This document shows positions 20,102-29,809 of a stretch of DNA of 64,000 bases, in pieces. Both the position numbers and the translations under genes were made by a program. This DNA comes from Pseudomonadales bacterium (lineage in GTDB: Bacteria > Pseudomonadota > Gammaproteobacteria > Pseudomonadales > UBA7239), in NCBI GenBank assembly GCA_028280345.1, contig JANQLY010000004.1, positions 1 through 64,000 of the forward strand. Direction: 5' to 3'. Under the pieces are notes generated by a model that saw only the letters and a program-made list of their open reading frames with translations, had not been told where the DNA came from and searched no databases. The first letter of the stretch is position 1. Every line of letters begins with the position of its first letter.

Positions 20102-20115
20102 GTGAGGATAGGCTA

Positions 20116-20790
20116 ATGGCATTGCCCGATATAGTGCAGCAGGGAGTTCTGGCGGCTGCTCAGCAAATGGTACGTGCTGCTTTGCAGCTCGATCCTGGAA
20201 GCCGTTTTCGCTTGCAGCAACTTGCCGGTCAAATTATTGCGTTTCAGATTCGCGAGACCGGCGATACCGTTTTTATCTGTCCGTTAGATGACTCAGTTGA
20301 ATTGATGTCGGATTGCCGGGTTGCCGTTGATGTATTGGTTTCCGGTAATGCGCTCGATCTTGTCAGTTTGCTGCGTGGCCTGTTTGATCTAGAGGCTGAT
20401 GGGCACACGCTTGTGGTTGAAGGGGACAGGGAGTTACTTAAAAATCTGGTTGCGATTAGCAGTGACTTACAGATCGACTGGGAAGGTGCGATAGCGCCCC
20501 TGACCGGTGATGTGCTTGCCCACCAGATTGGCAAGAATACCCGTGCTACTGAAAAGTGGGTGTTGCAGTCGTTACAGGAAGTTCGGCGCCTTGCCGAAGA
20601 ATATATGGAAGAGGAGTTGCCGGTAGTAAAAGAATCTGCAGCGATGAAACCGGTATTTGAAGGTTTGGACAAACTCAAGGTTGTTGGACAGTCGCTGCGC
20701 GAGGAAGTGGCTGACAAAGTCTCTGATTCTCCGCTCGCCGACTTTGCGGAAACTGTCTCTGCCTTGCGCAACCAGGATAAACAGACCTGA
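20116..20790 (+). CDS. ubiJ: Ubiquinone biosynthesis accessory factor UbiJ
   Basis: 224 residues with an N-terminal SCP2-like lipid-binding domain (about 15-120) and a helical C-terminus. In E. coli UbiJ forms with UbiK the lipid-handling part of the soluble ubiquinone complex. I chose the ATG at 20116-20118 ([10 protein letters not shown]), after the ubiE stop and behind a GAGGAT ribosome site. The longer open frame would overlap ubiE. Identity rests on the SCP2-like pattern and the ubiE-ubiJ-ubiB order. Confidence 0.9.
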   Translation: MALPDIVQQGVLAAAQQMVRAALQLDPGSRFRLQQLAGQIIAFQIRETGDTVFICPLDDSVELMSDCRVAVDVLVSGNALDLVSLLRGLFDLEADGHTLVVEGDRELLKNLVAISSDLQIDWEGAIAPLTGDVLAHQIGKNTRATEKWVLQSLQEVRRLAEEYMEEELPVVKESAAMKPVFEGLDKLKVVGQSLREEVADKVSDSPLADFAETVSALRNQDKQT

Positions 20791-20792
20791 CA

Positions 20793-22436
20793 ATGATTCC
20801 GCTGTTACGCCTGTTAAAAATTCTTGCGGTTTTTGCCCGCTATCGCCTTGAGGAGTTTGTACCGCGTCAGCATCTGCCATTACTGATGCGTTGGTTATTT
20901 GCTGTGTTGCCACTGTGGTTGTTGCCACGTTGCGATGCTTCGCTAAGTCGCGGTGAGCGTTTGCGTCTTGCCCTTGAAGCACTTGGCCCGGTGTTTATCA
21001 AGTTTGGTCAGTTGCTGTCGACTCGTCCCGATGTGGTGCCGCTTGATATCGCCAAAGAACTGAGCAACCTGCAAGATGATGTGCCGCCGTTTGATAATGA
21101 TGAGTTTATTGCCATTATCGAGGCCTCTTTCGGACAAAAAGTCTCCGAAGTTTTTGGTGATTTTGAACGTGAGCCTCTCGCTTCCGCATCAGTTGCTCAG
21201 GTGCATGCAGCAAAACTTCAGGATGGGCGCGAAGTGGTGGTCAAGGTTATCCGCCCTGGCATTGGCAAGGTTATTGAGCAGGATGTAGCGCTGATGTTGT
21301 TACTTGCGCGTTTAGTGCAAACACTACTGGAAGATGGTTGGCGTATGCACCCGGTGGAGGTGGTTGAGGATTACCGCCTGACAATTCTTGATGAACTGGA
21401 TTTACAGCGCGAAGCCGCAAACGCGAGCCAGTTACGACGTAACTTTGAAGGTTCTGACAAACTTTATGTGCCGGAAATCTACTGGGATTATTGTCGCCCC
21501 GATGTATTGGTGATGGAGCGTATCTACGGTATTCCGGTAACCGATATAGAGGCGTTAAAAGCCCAGAATACCAATATCAAGTTGCTTGCTGAACGCGGTG
21601 TGGAAATCTTTTTCACCCAGGTCTTTGAGCACAACTTCTTCCATGCGGATATGCACCCGGGCAATATTTTTGTCAGTCGTATTAATCCGGCCCAGCCACA
21701 GTATATCGGTGTGGACTGTGCCATAGTCGGCTCACTGTCGCGGGAAGACCAGTATTATCTTGCACGCAATCTGCTTGCGATTTTCCGGCGTGACTACCGC
21801 CAGGTGGCGGAGCTACATGTGGAGTGTGGCTGGGTACCTTCTACAACGCGTATCGCAGATTTTGAAGCAGCTATCCGTACCGTGTGCGAGCCGGTATTTG
21901 AAAAGCCGCTTGGTGAGATTTCCTATGGGCAGATTCTGGTGAGTCTGTTTAAAACCGCACAGCGCTTTGATATGGAAGTACAACCCTCGCTGGTATTGTT
22001 ACAAAAAACCCTGCTCAATATTGAAGGGCTTGGTCGTCAGCTCTATCCGGAACTGGATTTATGGACGACGGCGAAACCGTTTATGGAACAGTGGATGCGT
22101 AACCGCTTTCATCCGAAAACCCTGTTGCATGAGTTGCAGCGCTATGGCCCCGAGTGGCTGGAGAAATTCCCCCAGGTGCCCGATTTACTGTTTGAGGCGG
22201 CGGATCAGATTCGCCATCTTGAGCAGGTGATTCCGGAAGTACAGCGGGCGGCGAAGCAGATTGCTGAAGAAGGGCAGCAGCAACAGCACAAGCGCTATGA
22301 CCGCTGGCTCGGTGTGGCGGCGTTGGGTGCCGCGGTGGTGCTTGCGGCACCGCAGTATATGAGTTCTTTTGCCTCCTTGCCGCTCACCAGTGTGATAGCC
22401 GGTGGGCTCGGGCTTTACTGGCTACTCAGGCGCTAG
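20793..22436 (+). CDS. ubiB: UbiB, atypical kinase/ATPase for ubiquinone synthesis
   Basis: 547 residues of the ABC1/ADCK kinase-like family. [16 protein letters not shown] is the KxGQ nucleotide-loop signature. ASVAQVHAA replaces the usual P-loop with the Ala-rich loop, and [11 protein letters not shown] and GVDCAIVG supply the metal-binding Asn/Asp (DFG position is VDC). Two C-terminal transmembrane helices ([15 protein letters not shown] and [15 protein letters not shown]) match UbiB. It starts 2 bp after ubiJ. Confidence 0.96.
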   Translation: MIPLLRLLKILAVFARYRLEEFVPRQHLPLLMRWLFAVLPLWLLPRCDASLSRGERLRLALEALGPVFIKFGQLLSTRPDVVPLDIAKELSNLQDDVPPFDNDEFIAIIEASFGQKVSEVFGDFEREPLASASVAQVHAAKLQDGREVVVKVIRPGIGKVIEQDVALMLLLARLVQTLLEDGWRMHPVEVVEDYRLTILDELDLQREAANASQLRRNFEGSDKLYVPEIYWDYCRPDVLVMERIYGIPVTDIEALKAQNTNIKLLAERGVEIFFTQVFEHNFFHADMHPGNIFVSRINPAQPQYIGVDCAIVGSLSREDQYYLARNLLAIFRRDYRQVAELHVECGWVPSTTRIADFEAAIRTVCEPVFEKPLGEISYGQILVSLFKTAQRFDMEVQPSLVLLQKTLLNIEGLGRQLYPELDLWTTAKPFMEQWMRNRFHPKTLLHELQRYGPEWLEKFPQVPDLLFEAADQIRHLEQVIPEVQRAAKQIAEEGQQQQHKRYDRWLGVAALGAAVVLAAPQYMSSFASLPLTSVIAGGLGLYWLLRR

Positions 22437-22477
22437 CCTGCAAAGCTTTCCGTGGCATTGCGGTGTACAATGCGCCC

Positions 22478-22867
22478 ATGAGTGGCGATTATCTTGAACA
22501 GATCAAATGGACTACAGATGGCCTGGTACCTGTGATTGCGCAGGATCATGTCAGTGGTCGAGTATTGATGATGGCGTGGATGAACCGGGAGTCGTTGCAG
22601 TTAACGGTGTCCGAGCAGCGAGCGGTATACTGGTCGCGTTCGCGCCAGTCCTTGTGGCGCAAGGGTGAATCGTCGGGTCATGTGCAAAAAATTCACGAGA
22701 TTCGCCTCGACTGCGACAACGATGTAGTGATTTTGCAGGTGGAACAGGTTGGCGGTATTGCCTGCCATACCGGGCGTGAGTCCTGTTTTTATCGGGTGTT
22801 TGAAGATGGTGAATGGGTGGCTGCGGATCCGGTACTTAAAAACCCTGATGAGATTTATCAGCAATAG
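22478..22867 (+). CDS. hisI: Phosphoribosyl-AMP cyclohydrolase
   Basis: About 129 residues; step three of histidine synthesis. [16 protein letters not shown] and [18 protein letters not shown] are family motifs. [28 protein letters not shown] carries the DxDxD-like metal residues and zinc cysteines. hisI and hisE are separate genes here. The ATG at 22478 is preferred over a GTG five codons earlier; neither has a clear ribosome site. Confidence 0.94.
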   Translation: MSGDYLEQIKWTTDGLVPVIAQDHVSGRVLMMAWMNRESLQLTVSEQRAVYWSRSRQSLWRKGESSGHVQKIHEIRLDCDNDVVILQVEQVGGIACHTGRESCFYRVFEDGEWVAADPVLKNPDEIYQQ

Positions 22868-22906
22868 AGCCGGTATACGGTATCGTCTAACAGTGGCAGA
22901 AAGAGT

Positions 22907-23236
22907 ATGAGTGAGATATTAACGCAATTGACCGAGGTGCTTGAGGCGCGTAAGCAAGGCTCTGCCGATGAGTCTTATGTTGCAAGCCTGCATCAGAAGG
23001 GGCTCAACAAAATTCTGGAGAAGGTGGGTGAAGAGTGTACGGAAACAATCATTGCTGCCAAGGATGCTGAGCGCAATGATGATAACCGGCAGGTTATTTA
23101 TGAGACAGCGGATTTATGGTTTCATAGTCTTGTTATGTTATCTCACCTTGGCGAAACAGCTGACGCTGTGCTGGATGAGTTGCAACGTCGTTTTGGATTG
23201 TCGGGGCTAGATGAAAAAGCTTCACGTAATAAATAG
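22907..23236 (+). CDS. hisE: Phosphoribosyl-ATP pyrophosphatase
   Basis: 109 residues of the MazG-like all-alpha fold; step two of histidine synthesis. Core is [21 protein letters not shown] followed by [10 protein letters not shown] and [14 protein letters not shown], with the acidic metal-binding helices ([13 protein letters not shown]). It sits between hisI and tatA. Confidence 0.95.
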   Translation: MSEILTQLTEVLEARKQGSADESYVASLHQKGLNKILEKVGEECTETIIAAKDAERNDDNRQVIYETADLWFHSLVMLSHLGETADAVLDELQRRFGLSGLDEKASRNK

Positions 23237-23252
23237 ATAATAGGGAGTCGAT

Positions 23253-23477
23253 ATGAGTTTTGGCATTAAAGAGTTATTAGTTATCGCGGTGATTGTACTG
23301 CTGCTGTTTGGTACAAAAAAGCTACGCAACATGGGATCGGATCTTGGCGCTTCTGTAAAAGGCTTTAAAAAAGCCATGAATGAAGAAGAAAACAAAGATG
23401 CTGCACTTGATGATGCAAGCACCGCTGAAAAAGTCAACGATACAGAAACGACAGAAGAAAAAACCACCAATAGCTAA
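23253..23477 (+). CDS. tatA: Twin-arginine translocase subunit TatA
   Basis: 74 residues: an N-terminal membrane helix ([18 protein letters not shown]) with the FGTKKLR hinge, an amphipathic helix ([17 protein letters not shown]) and an acidic tail. TatA assembles the pore for folded proteins. First gene of tatABC. Confidence 0.95.
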   Translation: MSFGIKELLVIAVIVLLLFGTKKLRNMGSDLGASVKGFKKAMNEEENKDAALDDASTAEKVNDTETTEEKTTNS

Positions 23478-23479
23478 CA

Positions 23480-23779
23480 ATGTTTGATATTGGTTTTTTT
23501 GAACTACTCGTCATACTTGTTGTTGCCCTGCTGGTTATAGGCCCCGATAAACTACCTGCTACCGCTCGCACCGTTGGATTGTGGGTCGGTCGTATCAAAT
23601 ACCAGTTCCAATCTGCAAAGCGTGACTTCGAGCGCGAGCTCGGCGCAGATGATATTCGCCGCCAGTTGCACAACGAGCAAGTGATGCGTGAACTTGGTGA
23701 AACCGAGGAGGCAATCAAAAAAGTGATGCAGGAAGCTGATGAAGTTGTGCAGTCAGCAAAAACGGACGCAGAAAAATAA
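23480..23779 (+). CDS. tatB: Twin-arginine translocase subunit TatB
   Basis: 99 residues starting MFDIGFFELLVILVVALLVIGPDKLP, with the TatB-type GPDKLP hinge, then a long charged amphipathic region. TatB with TatC forms the signal-peptide receptor. It starts 2 bp after tatA. Confidence 0.95.
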   Translation: MFDIGFFELLVILVVALLVIGPDKLPATARTVGLWVGRIKYQFQSAKRDFERELGADDIRRQLHNEQVMRELGETEEAIKKVMQEADEVVQSAKTDAEK

Positions 23780-23804
23780 TGCTGCCGGATGGGCTGATAA
23801 GTCG

Positions 23805-24590
23805 ATGAATAAATCTATAGAAAAAACTGCTCATACTACCCGTTCTGAAATGGTAAACGATTCTGAGCAGCCGCTCGTGGAACATTTGCTGGAATTGCGC
23901 ACCCGGCTACTGCGCTGTGTACTGGTAGTATTAGTGTTGTTCTGCGGCATGTTTTCCTTTGCCGGTGAAATCTACAGCTACTTTATTACGCCGATGATTG
24001 CGGTATTGCCTGAAAGCAGTACCTTACTGGCGACAGGCACTATTGCCCCGTTTTTAACGCCGTTTAAATTGACGTTCTATGTGGCACTGTACCTCTCGGT
24101 GCCGGTGCTGCTGCATCAGCTATGGGGGTTTATCGCGCCGGGGCTGTATCAGTCAGAAAGGCGTTTTGCACTCCCGCTGTTGGTGAGCAGTGTGGTTTTA
24201 TTTTATTGCGGCATGGCGTTTGCGTATTTTCTTGTTGTGCCGATCCTGTTCCAGTTTATGGCCGGTATTGAGATTCCGGGGGTGAGCTATATGCCGGATA
24301 TCAGCGAGAACCTCAACCTTATGCTGAAACTGTTTTTTGCGTTTGGTGTAGCCTTCGAAGTGCCGATTGCCACATTTCTGGCGATTATGGCGGGTTTGAC
24401 GACTCCGCAAAGCCTTGCGGAGAAACGCCCCTATATCGTGGTGGGTTGCTTTGTGCTCGGTATGCTGCTGACTCCGCCGGATATTATTTCCCAGGTGCTG
24501 CTCGCGCTACCGATGTGGCTGTTATTTGAAGTGGGGCTGATTCTGGGCAAAATGGTGGCAAAAGAAGAAGAGCCCCAGACACAGGAATAG
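23805..24590 (+). CDS. tatC: Twin-arginine translocase subunit TatC
   Basis: About 261 residues with six membrane segments. EQPLVEHLLELRTRLLRC is the conserved cytoplasmic N-terminus, and FIAPGLYQSERRFALPLL and the PPDIISQ turn are TatC landmarks. I chose the ATG at 23805 (MNKSIEKT) because the longest frame would overlap tatB; a later ATG (MVNDSEQ) is possible. Confidence 0.95.
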   Translation: MNKSIEKTAHTTRSEMVNDSEQPLVEHLLELRTRLLRCVLVVLVLFCGMFSFAGEIYSYFITPMIAVLPESSTLLATGTIAPFLTPFKLTFYVALYLSVPVLLHQLWGFIAPGLYQSERRFALPLLVSSVVLFYCGMAFAYFLVVPILFQFMAGIEIPGVSYMPDISENLNLMLKLFFAFGVAFEVPIATFLAIMAGLTTPQSLAEKRPYIVVGCFVLGMLLTPPDIISQVLLALPMWLLFEVGLILGKMVAKEEEPQTQE

Positions 24591-24635
24591 GCAGAAGCAG
24601 ACGATACGGGAAGAGTAGGCCTTATTTTGGGGCTG

Positions 24636-24965
24636 TTATTTAGGGGGTAAGGAGCTCGCAAAGCGCAGCGCGAGCTCAAGCCATGTCTCAAGCTCTGCAT
24701 CAGATTCAAACCCCTCTGCATCCACAGTAACAAAGCCGCGCATGGGCTTGCCGGTGAAGTCCATTTTCCGGGCGTGGGGAAGGGCAAGCGTGGCCTCGTA
24801 GGCCTCAGGACCAACCCTAAGCATGAGTTCGTCACCGGAAATCCCACAGCACATATTGCCGTTTACCATAAAGCACAGGCCGCCAAACATGCGTTTTTCG
24901 TCGTGTATTGTCAGGCGTTGCAGAATGGCTCGGGCACGCTCGGCCAGCTGTTCATCAAAGGCCAT
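24636..24965 (-). CDS. TfoX/Sxy N-terminal-domain protein
   Basis: 109 residues covering only the TfoX N-terminal domain: KRMFGGLCFMVNGNMCCGI and DELMLRVGPEAYE, then the MRGFVTVDAEG block. Stand-alone N-domains are common and are not proven competence regulators. It converges with tatC. Confidence 0.85.
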   Translation of the reverse strand: MAFDEQLAERARAILQRLTIHDEKRMFGGLCFMVNGNMCCGISGDELMLRVGPEAYEATLALPHARKMDFTGKPMRGFVTVDAEGFESDAELETWLELALRFASSLPPK

Positions 24966-25210
24966 ACTTGCTCCTGGATTGTGCTGGAAATTTGGTGTTT
25001 GCCATTATAGAGGCGGATCGGGGAACAAGATATTTTCTCCCCAGGCAAAACAGAGGATAGTTTTTCCCGCAAGTAGAGGTATAATTAGCGCCTTTTCGAG
25101 ACCCCACCCTGCCTGCGCGGGGGATTTCAGGTTTTGTAATGCCCGGGCGGGTGGCATCCAAGACCAGGGACTTGCTGATCTACAAAAGGCGACCGGAGAC
25201 AGAATTACAG

Positions 25211-25774
25211 GTGTCTGAACAGAGCCCCATAGTGTGGAAGATTATTGCCAATGGCAGCTGGCTTTCCGGCCAGGAGTTTGTCGTGTCTGGCACGCGTACT
25301 GTACTGGGGCGCGGTAAGGATTGCGATATTACGATTCCGGGTACGCACCTGTCGCGCAACCATGCCGAGATTGTCGTTCAGGGAGACAAGTTACTCGTGC
25401 GCGATATGAACTCTGCCAATGGCACCTATGTTAATGACGAGAAGATCGATGAGGCATTGGTCGGGCCAGGGGATACAATTCGAATGGATGTATATAGCTT
25501 CCGTGTTGAGGGTGTCGGAGCCATTAATGGCGATGACCCAACAAAAACCAAACCCCGTGTTACGGTTGATACCTCAGCACAAAAGGCACTCGACAATATC
25601 CGCTCGATTAATACGAAAAAAGACTATTCTGAAACCCAGTGGGTTACCAAGCCGACGTCTGTCGGTAACCGTACGCACAACGTTAGCCATCATAAAGGCG
25701 ATGGCAATTTCTGGATTGCGCTCGCAATTGGCCTCGCAGTGATTGGTGGCCTGGTTTTTTACTTTTTTATTTAG
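25211..25774 (+). CDS. FHA-domain protein with C-terminal membrane anchor
   Basis: About 187 residues. The forkhead-associated domain (about 20-100) has VLGRGKDCDITIPGTHLSRNHAEI and MNSANGTYVNDEKI, the phosphothreonine-binding Arg, Ser and Asn positions. A linker and one C-terminal transmembrane helix (FWIALAIGLAVIGGLVFYFF) follow, so the FHA domain should face the cytoplasm. I chose the GTG at 25211 with GGAG 12 nt upstream. An ATG at 25139 gives a 24-residue extension without a ribosome site. Partner kinase not in the window. Confidence 0.8.
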   Translation: MSEQSPIVWKIIANGSWLSGQEFVVSGTRTVLGRGKDCDITIPGTHLSRNHAEIVVQGDKLLVRDMNSANGTYVNDEKIDEALVGPGDTIRMDVYSFRVEGVGAINGDDPTKTKPRVTVDTSAQKALDNIRSINTKKDYSETQWVTKPTSVGNRTHNVSHHKGDGNFWIALAIGLAVIGGLVFYFFI

Positions 25775-25785
25775 GGAATCTGCCA

Positions 25786-26094
25786 GTGATTACGGTTGCT
25801 AATCGTGTTTTTGTCAGCGAGGCGTTTGCTGAAGAATTTGAGCAGCGTTTCCGTCAACGTATGGAAAAAGGCAGTCTGCAACAGCAGGACGGGTTTATTC
25901 GCTTGCAAATTCAAAAGCCTCTGACGGATGCTTGTCCCTATGTTGTTCACACCTGCTGGGAAAGTCGCGAGGCGTTTAACGCCTGGGTAAAAAGCGATGA
26001 TTTTGCCGAAGCCCACCGCAATCCGCTGCCGGAAGAAGCTTTTACGCAAAAAGGTGGTATGGAAATTCACGAAGTTGTCGTAACAACAGAATAA
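25786..26094 (+). CDS. Antibiotic biosynthesis monooxygenase (ABM) domain protein
   Basis: 102 residues of ferredoxin-like dimeric alpha/beta barrel, with ITVANRVFVSEAFAEEFEQRF and HTCWESREAFNAWVKSDDFAEAH as family blocks. Relatives include heme-degrading and quinol monooxygenases; which applies is not clear. Starts with GTG behind AGGGAAT, 11 bp after the FHA gene. Confidence 0.8.
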   Translation: MITVANRVFVSEAFAEEFEQRFRQRMEKGSLQQQDGFIRLQIQKPLTDACPYVVHTCWESREAFNAWVKSDDFAEAHRNPLPEEAFTQKGGMEIHEVVVTTE

Positions 26095-26121
26095 AGGTAG
26101 CGCAAGTAACAGCCGTGCAAA

Positions 26122-26487
26122 CTAGCCGTGGCTGACCCACTCCCGGGCCACATCAAACTCCTCCCGATAAAAAACCTTGAGGTGCCTGGGTAAGCAGAGC
26201 GACCAGAACTTCAACGTATTTTGTATCCAGAATAAATCCGTCACGAGCGCGATGTGGTGCCACTCGCGGTAGTGCTTCCACCCGGTTAGCCCATCAAGCC
26301 AGATTGCTTGCCAGTCATAGCTTTCAAAGCTGTCGTCGAGATCGTAGAGCAAATTGATATGGGTGTAATAGTGGAGTTTTTCCTCGATCAGCGGCAATAC
26401 CACAGCTTGGTAGTCATCCCGGGTGACCTTGCCTTCGGCATGAAATCCGGCAACAAAATCGGGCAGGTCAGGGATCACTTCAATCAC
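26122..26487 (-). CDS. STAS/SpoIIAA-like domain protein
   Basis: 121 residues of the SpoIIAA-like (CRAL-TRIO/STAS fold) family often found in marine gammaproteobacteria: FHAEGKVTRDDYQAVVLPLIEE, then INLLYDLDDSFESYDW and the final FYREEFDVAREWV. Likely cytosolic; role unknown. Confidence 0.75.
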   Translation of the reverse strand: MIEVIPDLPDFVAGFHAEGKVTRDDYQAVVLPLIEEKLHYYTHINLLYDLDDSFESYDWQAIWLDGLTGWKHYREWHHIALVTDLFWIQNTLKFWSLCLPRHLKVFYREEFDVAREWVSHG

Positions 26488-26626
26488 GATTCACGGATTC
26501 CTCGCTAATGGCAATGGTGTACAGGTTTATACTTAGTCCATTACCTAAATAGTCCACAACTGGTATTTTTACAAGCCGCTCAGTAGAATACGCGGTCTTT
26601 TTTCAGCCAGATTTGACCTAGTTCAA

Positions 26627-27907
26627 GTGAATTCCCCGCAACAGACCAATCCCGCTCCTGAACAGGCCGAACGCCCGCTGCGTATCTGTTTGCTCGGCTA
26701 TCGCAGCCATCCTTACGGCGGTGGTCAGGGCATCTACATTAAATACCTGAGCCGGGCGTTGGTTAATGCCGGGCACAGTGTCGATGTGATTTCCGGGGAA
26801 CCTTACCCCCATCTTGATCCGCGGGTTAATCTGATCAAAATGCCCGGGCTGAATTTGTTTGAATACTCGGGGCATCACGCGTTTGCACTGCGTCCGCGCC
26901 ATCTGCTGAGTTGGACCGACTTCTTTGAATGGTGGTCAATGCTGACAGGTGGTTTTTCCGAACCCTACTGTTTTGGCCGCCGTGTCGCTCATTACCTTAA
27001 GGATAAACGCACGGATTACGATATCGTGCACGATAACCAGAGTCTGTGTTACGGGCTGCTCACACTGCAAAATCAAGGCTGGCCTGTGGTGACCACACTG
27101 CACCACCCAATTACCTACGATCGGCGTATTGCGCTTGAGGCAGCACCTGGCTGGCGCGATCGGCTGTTGATTCGCCGCTGGCATGCTTTTCTCGGTATGC
27201 AGAAAAAAGTGGTGCAAAAGCTCAAGCATATCGTCACGGTTTCTGAATGTTCGCGGCGCGATATCGTTGCCGACTTTGAGGTGGACAAGCAGCATATCGA
27301 TCTGATTTATAACGGCATCGATACGCGGGAGTTCAAAGCGCAGCCCGGAGTGGAGCGCAAACCGTTTCAGATTATGTGCACGGCTTCTGCCGATCAGCCG
27401 CTCAAGGGGCTTAAATACCTGATCGAGGCGCTGTATATCGTTCAGCAGGACTATCCGCTGCTAGAGCTTGTGGTGGTTGGTAAGCCCAAAGAGGGGGGTT
27501 ATACCGAGCGGCTGATAAAAAAACTGCATCTGGAAAGTCGTATCCGTTTTGTCTCGGGTATCGCTACAGAAGAATTGATTCGTCTGTATTCTGAAGCGAC
27601 GCTGGTCGTATGTCCGTCACTTTATGAAGGCTTTGGTTTGCCGGCGGGTGAGGCCATGGCCTGTGAAGCCCCTGTTATTTCCTCCGATGGTGGTGCATTG
27701 CCGGAGGTGGTGGGAGATGCGGGGATCATTGTGCCAGCGGGTGACCGCAAAGCGCTTGCGCAGGCGATCGCCGACTTGCTCGATAGCCCCGAGAAACGTC
27801 GTGAACTTGGCCTGGCCGGGCGCGCGCGCATTGATGAAACGTTTTGCTGGGACCGCGCCGCACAATTATTTACTGACTATTACTACCGCATGCTCGATGC
27901 TGTATAG
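26627..27907 (+). CDS. Glycosyltransferase family 4
   Basis: 426 residues, GT-B fold, starting at GTG 26627. RICLLGYRSHPYGGGQGIYI is the N-terminal glycine-rich acceptor loop. IVTVSECSRRDIVADF and IYNGIDTREF mark the domain border. CPSLYEGFGLPAGEAMACEAPVIS is the retaining E-x7-E donor-phosphate motif. First gene of a three-gene plus-strand set with a methyltransferase and an alpha/alpha-toroid protein. Donor and acceptor unknown. Confidence 0.88.
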   Translation: MNSPQQTNPAPEQAERPLRICLLGYRSHPYGGGQGIYIKYLSRALVNAGHSVDVISGEPYPHLDPRVNLIKMPGLNLFEYSGHHAFALRPRHLLSWTDFFEWWSMLTGGFSEPYCFGRRVAHYLKDKRTDYDIVHDNQSLCYGLLTLQNQGWPVVTTLHHPITYDRRIALEAAPGWRDRLLIRRWHAFLGMQKKVVQKLKHIVTVSECSRRDIVADFEVDKQHIDLIYNGIDTREFKAQPGVERKPFQIMCTASADQPLKGLKYLIEALYIVQQDYPLLELVVVGKPKEGGYTERLIKKLHLESRIRFVSGIATEELIRLYSEATLVVCPSLYEGFGLPAGEAMACEAPVISSDGGALPEVVGDAGIIVPAGDRKALAQAIADLLDSPEKRRELGLAGRARIDETFCWDRAAQLFTDYYYRMLDAV

Positions 27908-27932
27908 GTATAGCTGAGGTACCTGAGTTTTT

Positions 27933-28643
27933 ATGGAAACCATTGACTACCGTATTTTTAATCTCGCTGCGGGTGACACGGTGCTGGATCTCGGCTGTGG
28001 TGAGGGGCGCCATGTCATCTCGACCTACATCCGTGGTGATGTTCATTCCGTAGGTGTGGATCTGGCCCACAGTGATCTTGTGACCACAGCAGAGAAATAC
28101 CAGCCATTTGCCGAGGAAAATCCACGCAAGCATTTTGGTCTGTCGGCGGGTAATGCGCTGTCGTTGCCGTTTGCCGATAATACCTTTGACAAGATTGTCT
28201 GCTCGGAGGTACTTGAGCATATTCCGGACTACCGTGGCGCGCTGAAGGAGATCCACAGGATTCTCAAGCCTGGTGGTCTGTTGGCGCTTAGTGTGCCACG
28301 CTACCTGCCGGAAAAGATTTGCTGGATGCTGTCTGATGAATACCATGCCAATGAAGGCGGGCATCTACGTATATTCAACGCGAAGACACTTAGGCAGGAT
28401 GTCGAGTCCCTCGGGGTGCACTTTATTCGCCGCCATTGGGCTCATGCCTTGCATTCGCCCTTCTGGTGGCTCAAATGTATGTTCTGGAAATCCCAGGATA
28501 CTAATATGTTAGTAAGGGCTTACCATCGCCTGCTTGTATGGGATATGATGGATCAACCTTGGCTAACGCGCTTTCTGGAGAAACTGTTTAATCCGGTTTT
28601 TGGCAAAAGTGTGGTGATGTATTTCTACAAAGGGACGCAATAA
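27933..28643 (+). CDS. Class I SAM-dependent methyltransferase
   Basis: 236 residues. VLDLGCGEGRHVIST is motif I; NALSLPFADNTFDKIVCSEVLEHIP and LKPGGLLALSVPRYLPE are the post-I and motif III regions of the UbiE/Coq5-like fold. It starts 25 bp after the GT4 gene. The target is probably the product of that glycosyltransferase, by context only. Confidence 0.85.
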   Translation: METIDYRIFNLAAGDTVLDLGCGEGRHVISTYIRGDVHSVGVDLAHSDLVTTAEKYQPFAEENPRKHFGLSAGNALSLPFADNTFDKIVCSEVLEHIPDYRGALKEIHRILKPGGLLALSVPRYLPEKICWMLSDEYHANEGGHLRIFNAKTLRQDVESLGVHFIRRHWAHALHSPFWWLKCMFWKSQDTNMLVRAYHRLLVWDMMDQPWLTRFLEKLFNPVFGKSVVMYFYKGTQ

Positions 28644-28709
28644 GCGGGGTTGGTTGTACTGCTGGATAGCAGGCGATATTGATTTTAATTAGGCAAACAG
28701 GGTTGATTT

Positions 28710-29798
28710 TTGAGCGGTCCATATCTTTCCAAGGGGTTCTACCCCGCAGAACTGTTACAACCGGCAGTTGAGTATATTCTGGAGGTGCAACGTGAGGATG
28801 GTTGCATCCACTGGTTTGACGGCGGTTATGCAGACCCTTGGGATCACACCGAAGCGGCAATGGGCCTGTCGATTGCTGGAGAATATACCGCAGCGGAAAA
28901 AGCTTATCGCTGGCTTAAAAACAACCAGCTCGATGATGGCAGCTGGTGGATGCACTACAAGGATGGTGAAATCCACGATGACGAACGCCGCGAAAGTAAC
29001 TTCGTTGCCTATGTTGCTACCGGTGTCTGGCATCACTATCTGATTACCGAGAATTATTCTTTCCTGTGCGAGATGGCGCCTGTCGTGGAAAAAGCGATGC
29101 GCTTTGTGGTGGGCTTGCAAAGTGAGCACGGTGAAATCGACTGGGCGGTGGATACCGATGGCAAGGCCAGGCACGATGCGCTCGTGACAGGTTGTAGTTC
29201 GATCTACAAAAGCCTGGAGTGTGCGATCAATATCTTTGCCACCCTCGGTGAGCCCAAACCCTACTGGCAGGAAGCGCGCGAGCGCCTTGGCGAAGCGCTA
29301 CGTAACAAGCCAGAGCGTTTTGATCGTAGTTGGGAATCCAAAGCTCGCTATTCAATGGACTGGTTTTATCCGATTCTCACCGGCGTGCTGGATCGCAAGC
29401 AAGGCCTTGCGCGAATCAATGCGCGTTGGGATGAATTTGTAGAGCACGGTATGGGTTGTCGCTGTGTCTCTGATGAGCCCTGGGTCACAGTGGCGGAGTC
29501 CTGTGAACTGACGCTCGCGCTGCTGGCCGTGGGTGATCACGCTCGCGCCGTGGAACTGTATAGCTGGTTGCACCAATGGCGTGATGATGAAGGTGTGTAC
29601 TGGACTGGCTATCAGTTTGCGGAGAAGCTGCTGTGGCCGGATGAAAAACCCACCTGGACAGCGGGAGCGATTCTGCTTGCCGCTGATGCACTGACCGAAC
29701 ACACGCCGGCCTGTCGTCTGTTTACAGATGTGGAACTGATTGAAAGTAGCGATGAGCAAGCTGACGAGGCCCGCGCCCGCCGGCGACGCAATAAATAA
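28710..29798 (+). CDS. Prenyltransferase/squalene-cyclase-like alpha/alpha-toroid protein
   Basis: 362 residues, probably from the TTG at 28710. It has repeated alpha-hairpin and QW-like blocks: VQREDGCIHWFDGGYADPWDHTEAAMGL, LKNNQLDDGSWWMHYKDG, DEPWVTVAESCELTLALLA and DEGVYWTGYQFAEKLLWPDE. I recall very similar actinobacterial proteins annotated as prenyltransferase, also beside a GT4 and a methyltransferase. No DxDD cyclase motif is visible, so catalysis is unproven and a glycosidase-like (six-hairpin) activity is possible. The C-terminus is Arg-rich. Confidence 0.7.
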   Translation: MSGPYLSKGFYPAELLQPAVEYILEVQREDGCIHWFDGGYADPWDHTEAAMGLSIAGEYTAAEKAYRWLKNNQLDDGSWWMHYKDGEIHDDERRESNFVAYVATGVWHHYLITENYSFLCEMAPVVEKAMRFVVGLQSEHGEIDWAVDTDGKARHDALVTGCSSIYKSLECAINIFATLGEPKPYWQEARERLGEALRNKPERFDRSWESKARYSMDWFYPILTGVLDRKQGLARINARWDEFVEHGMGCRCVSDEPWVTVAESCELTLALLAVGDHARAVELYSWLHQWRDDEGVYWTGYQFAEKLLWPDEKPTWTAGAILLAADALTEHTPACRLFTDVELIESSDEQADEARARRRRNK

Positions 29799-29809
29799 CA
29801 AACTCCGGT

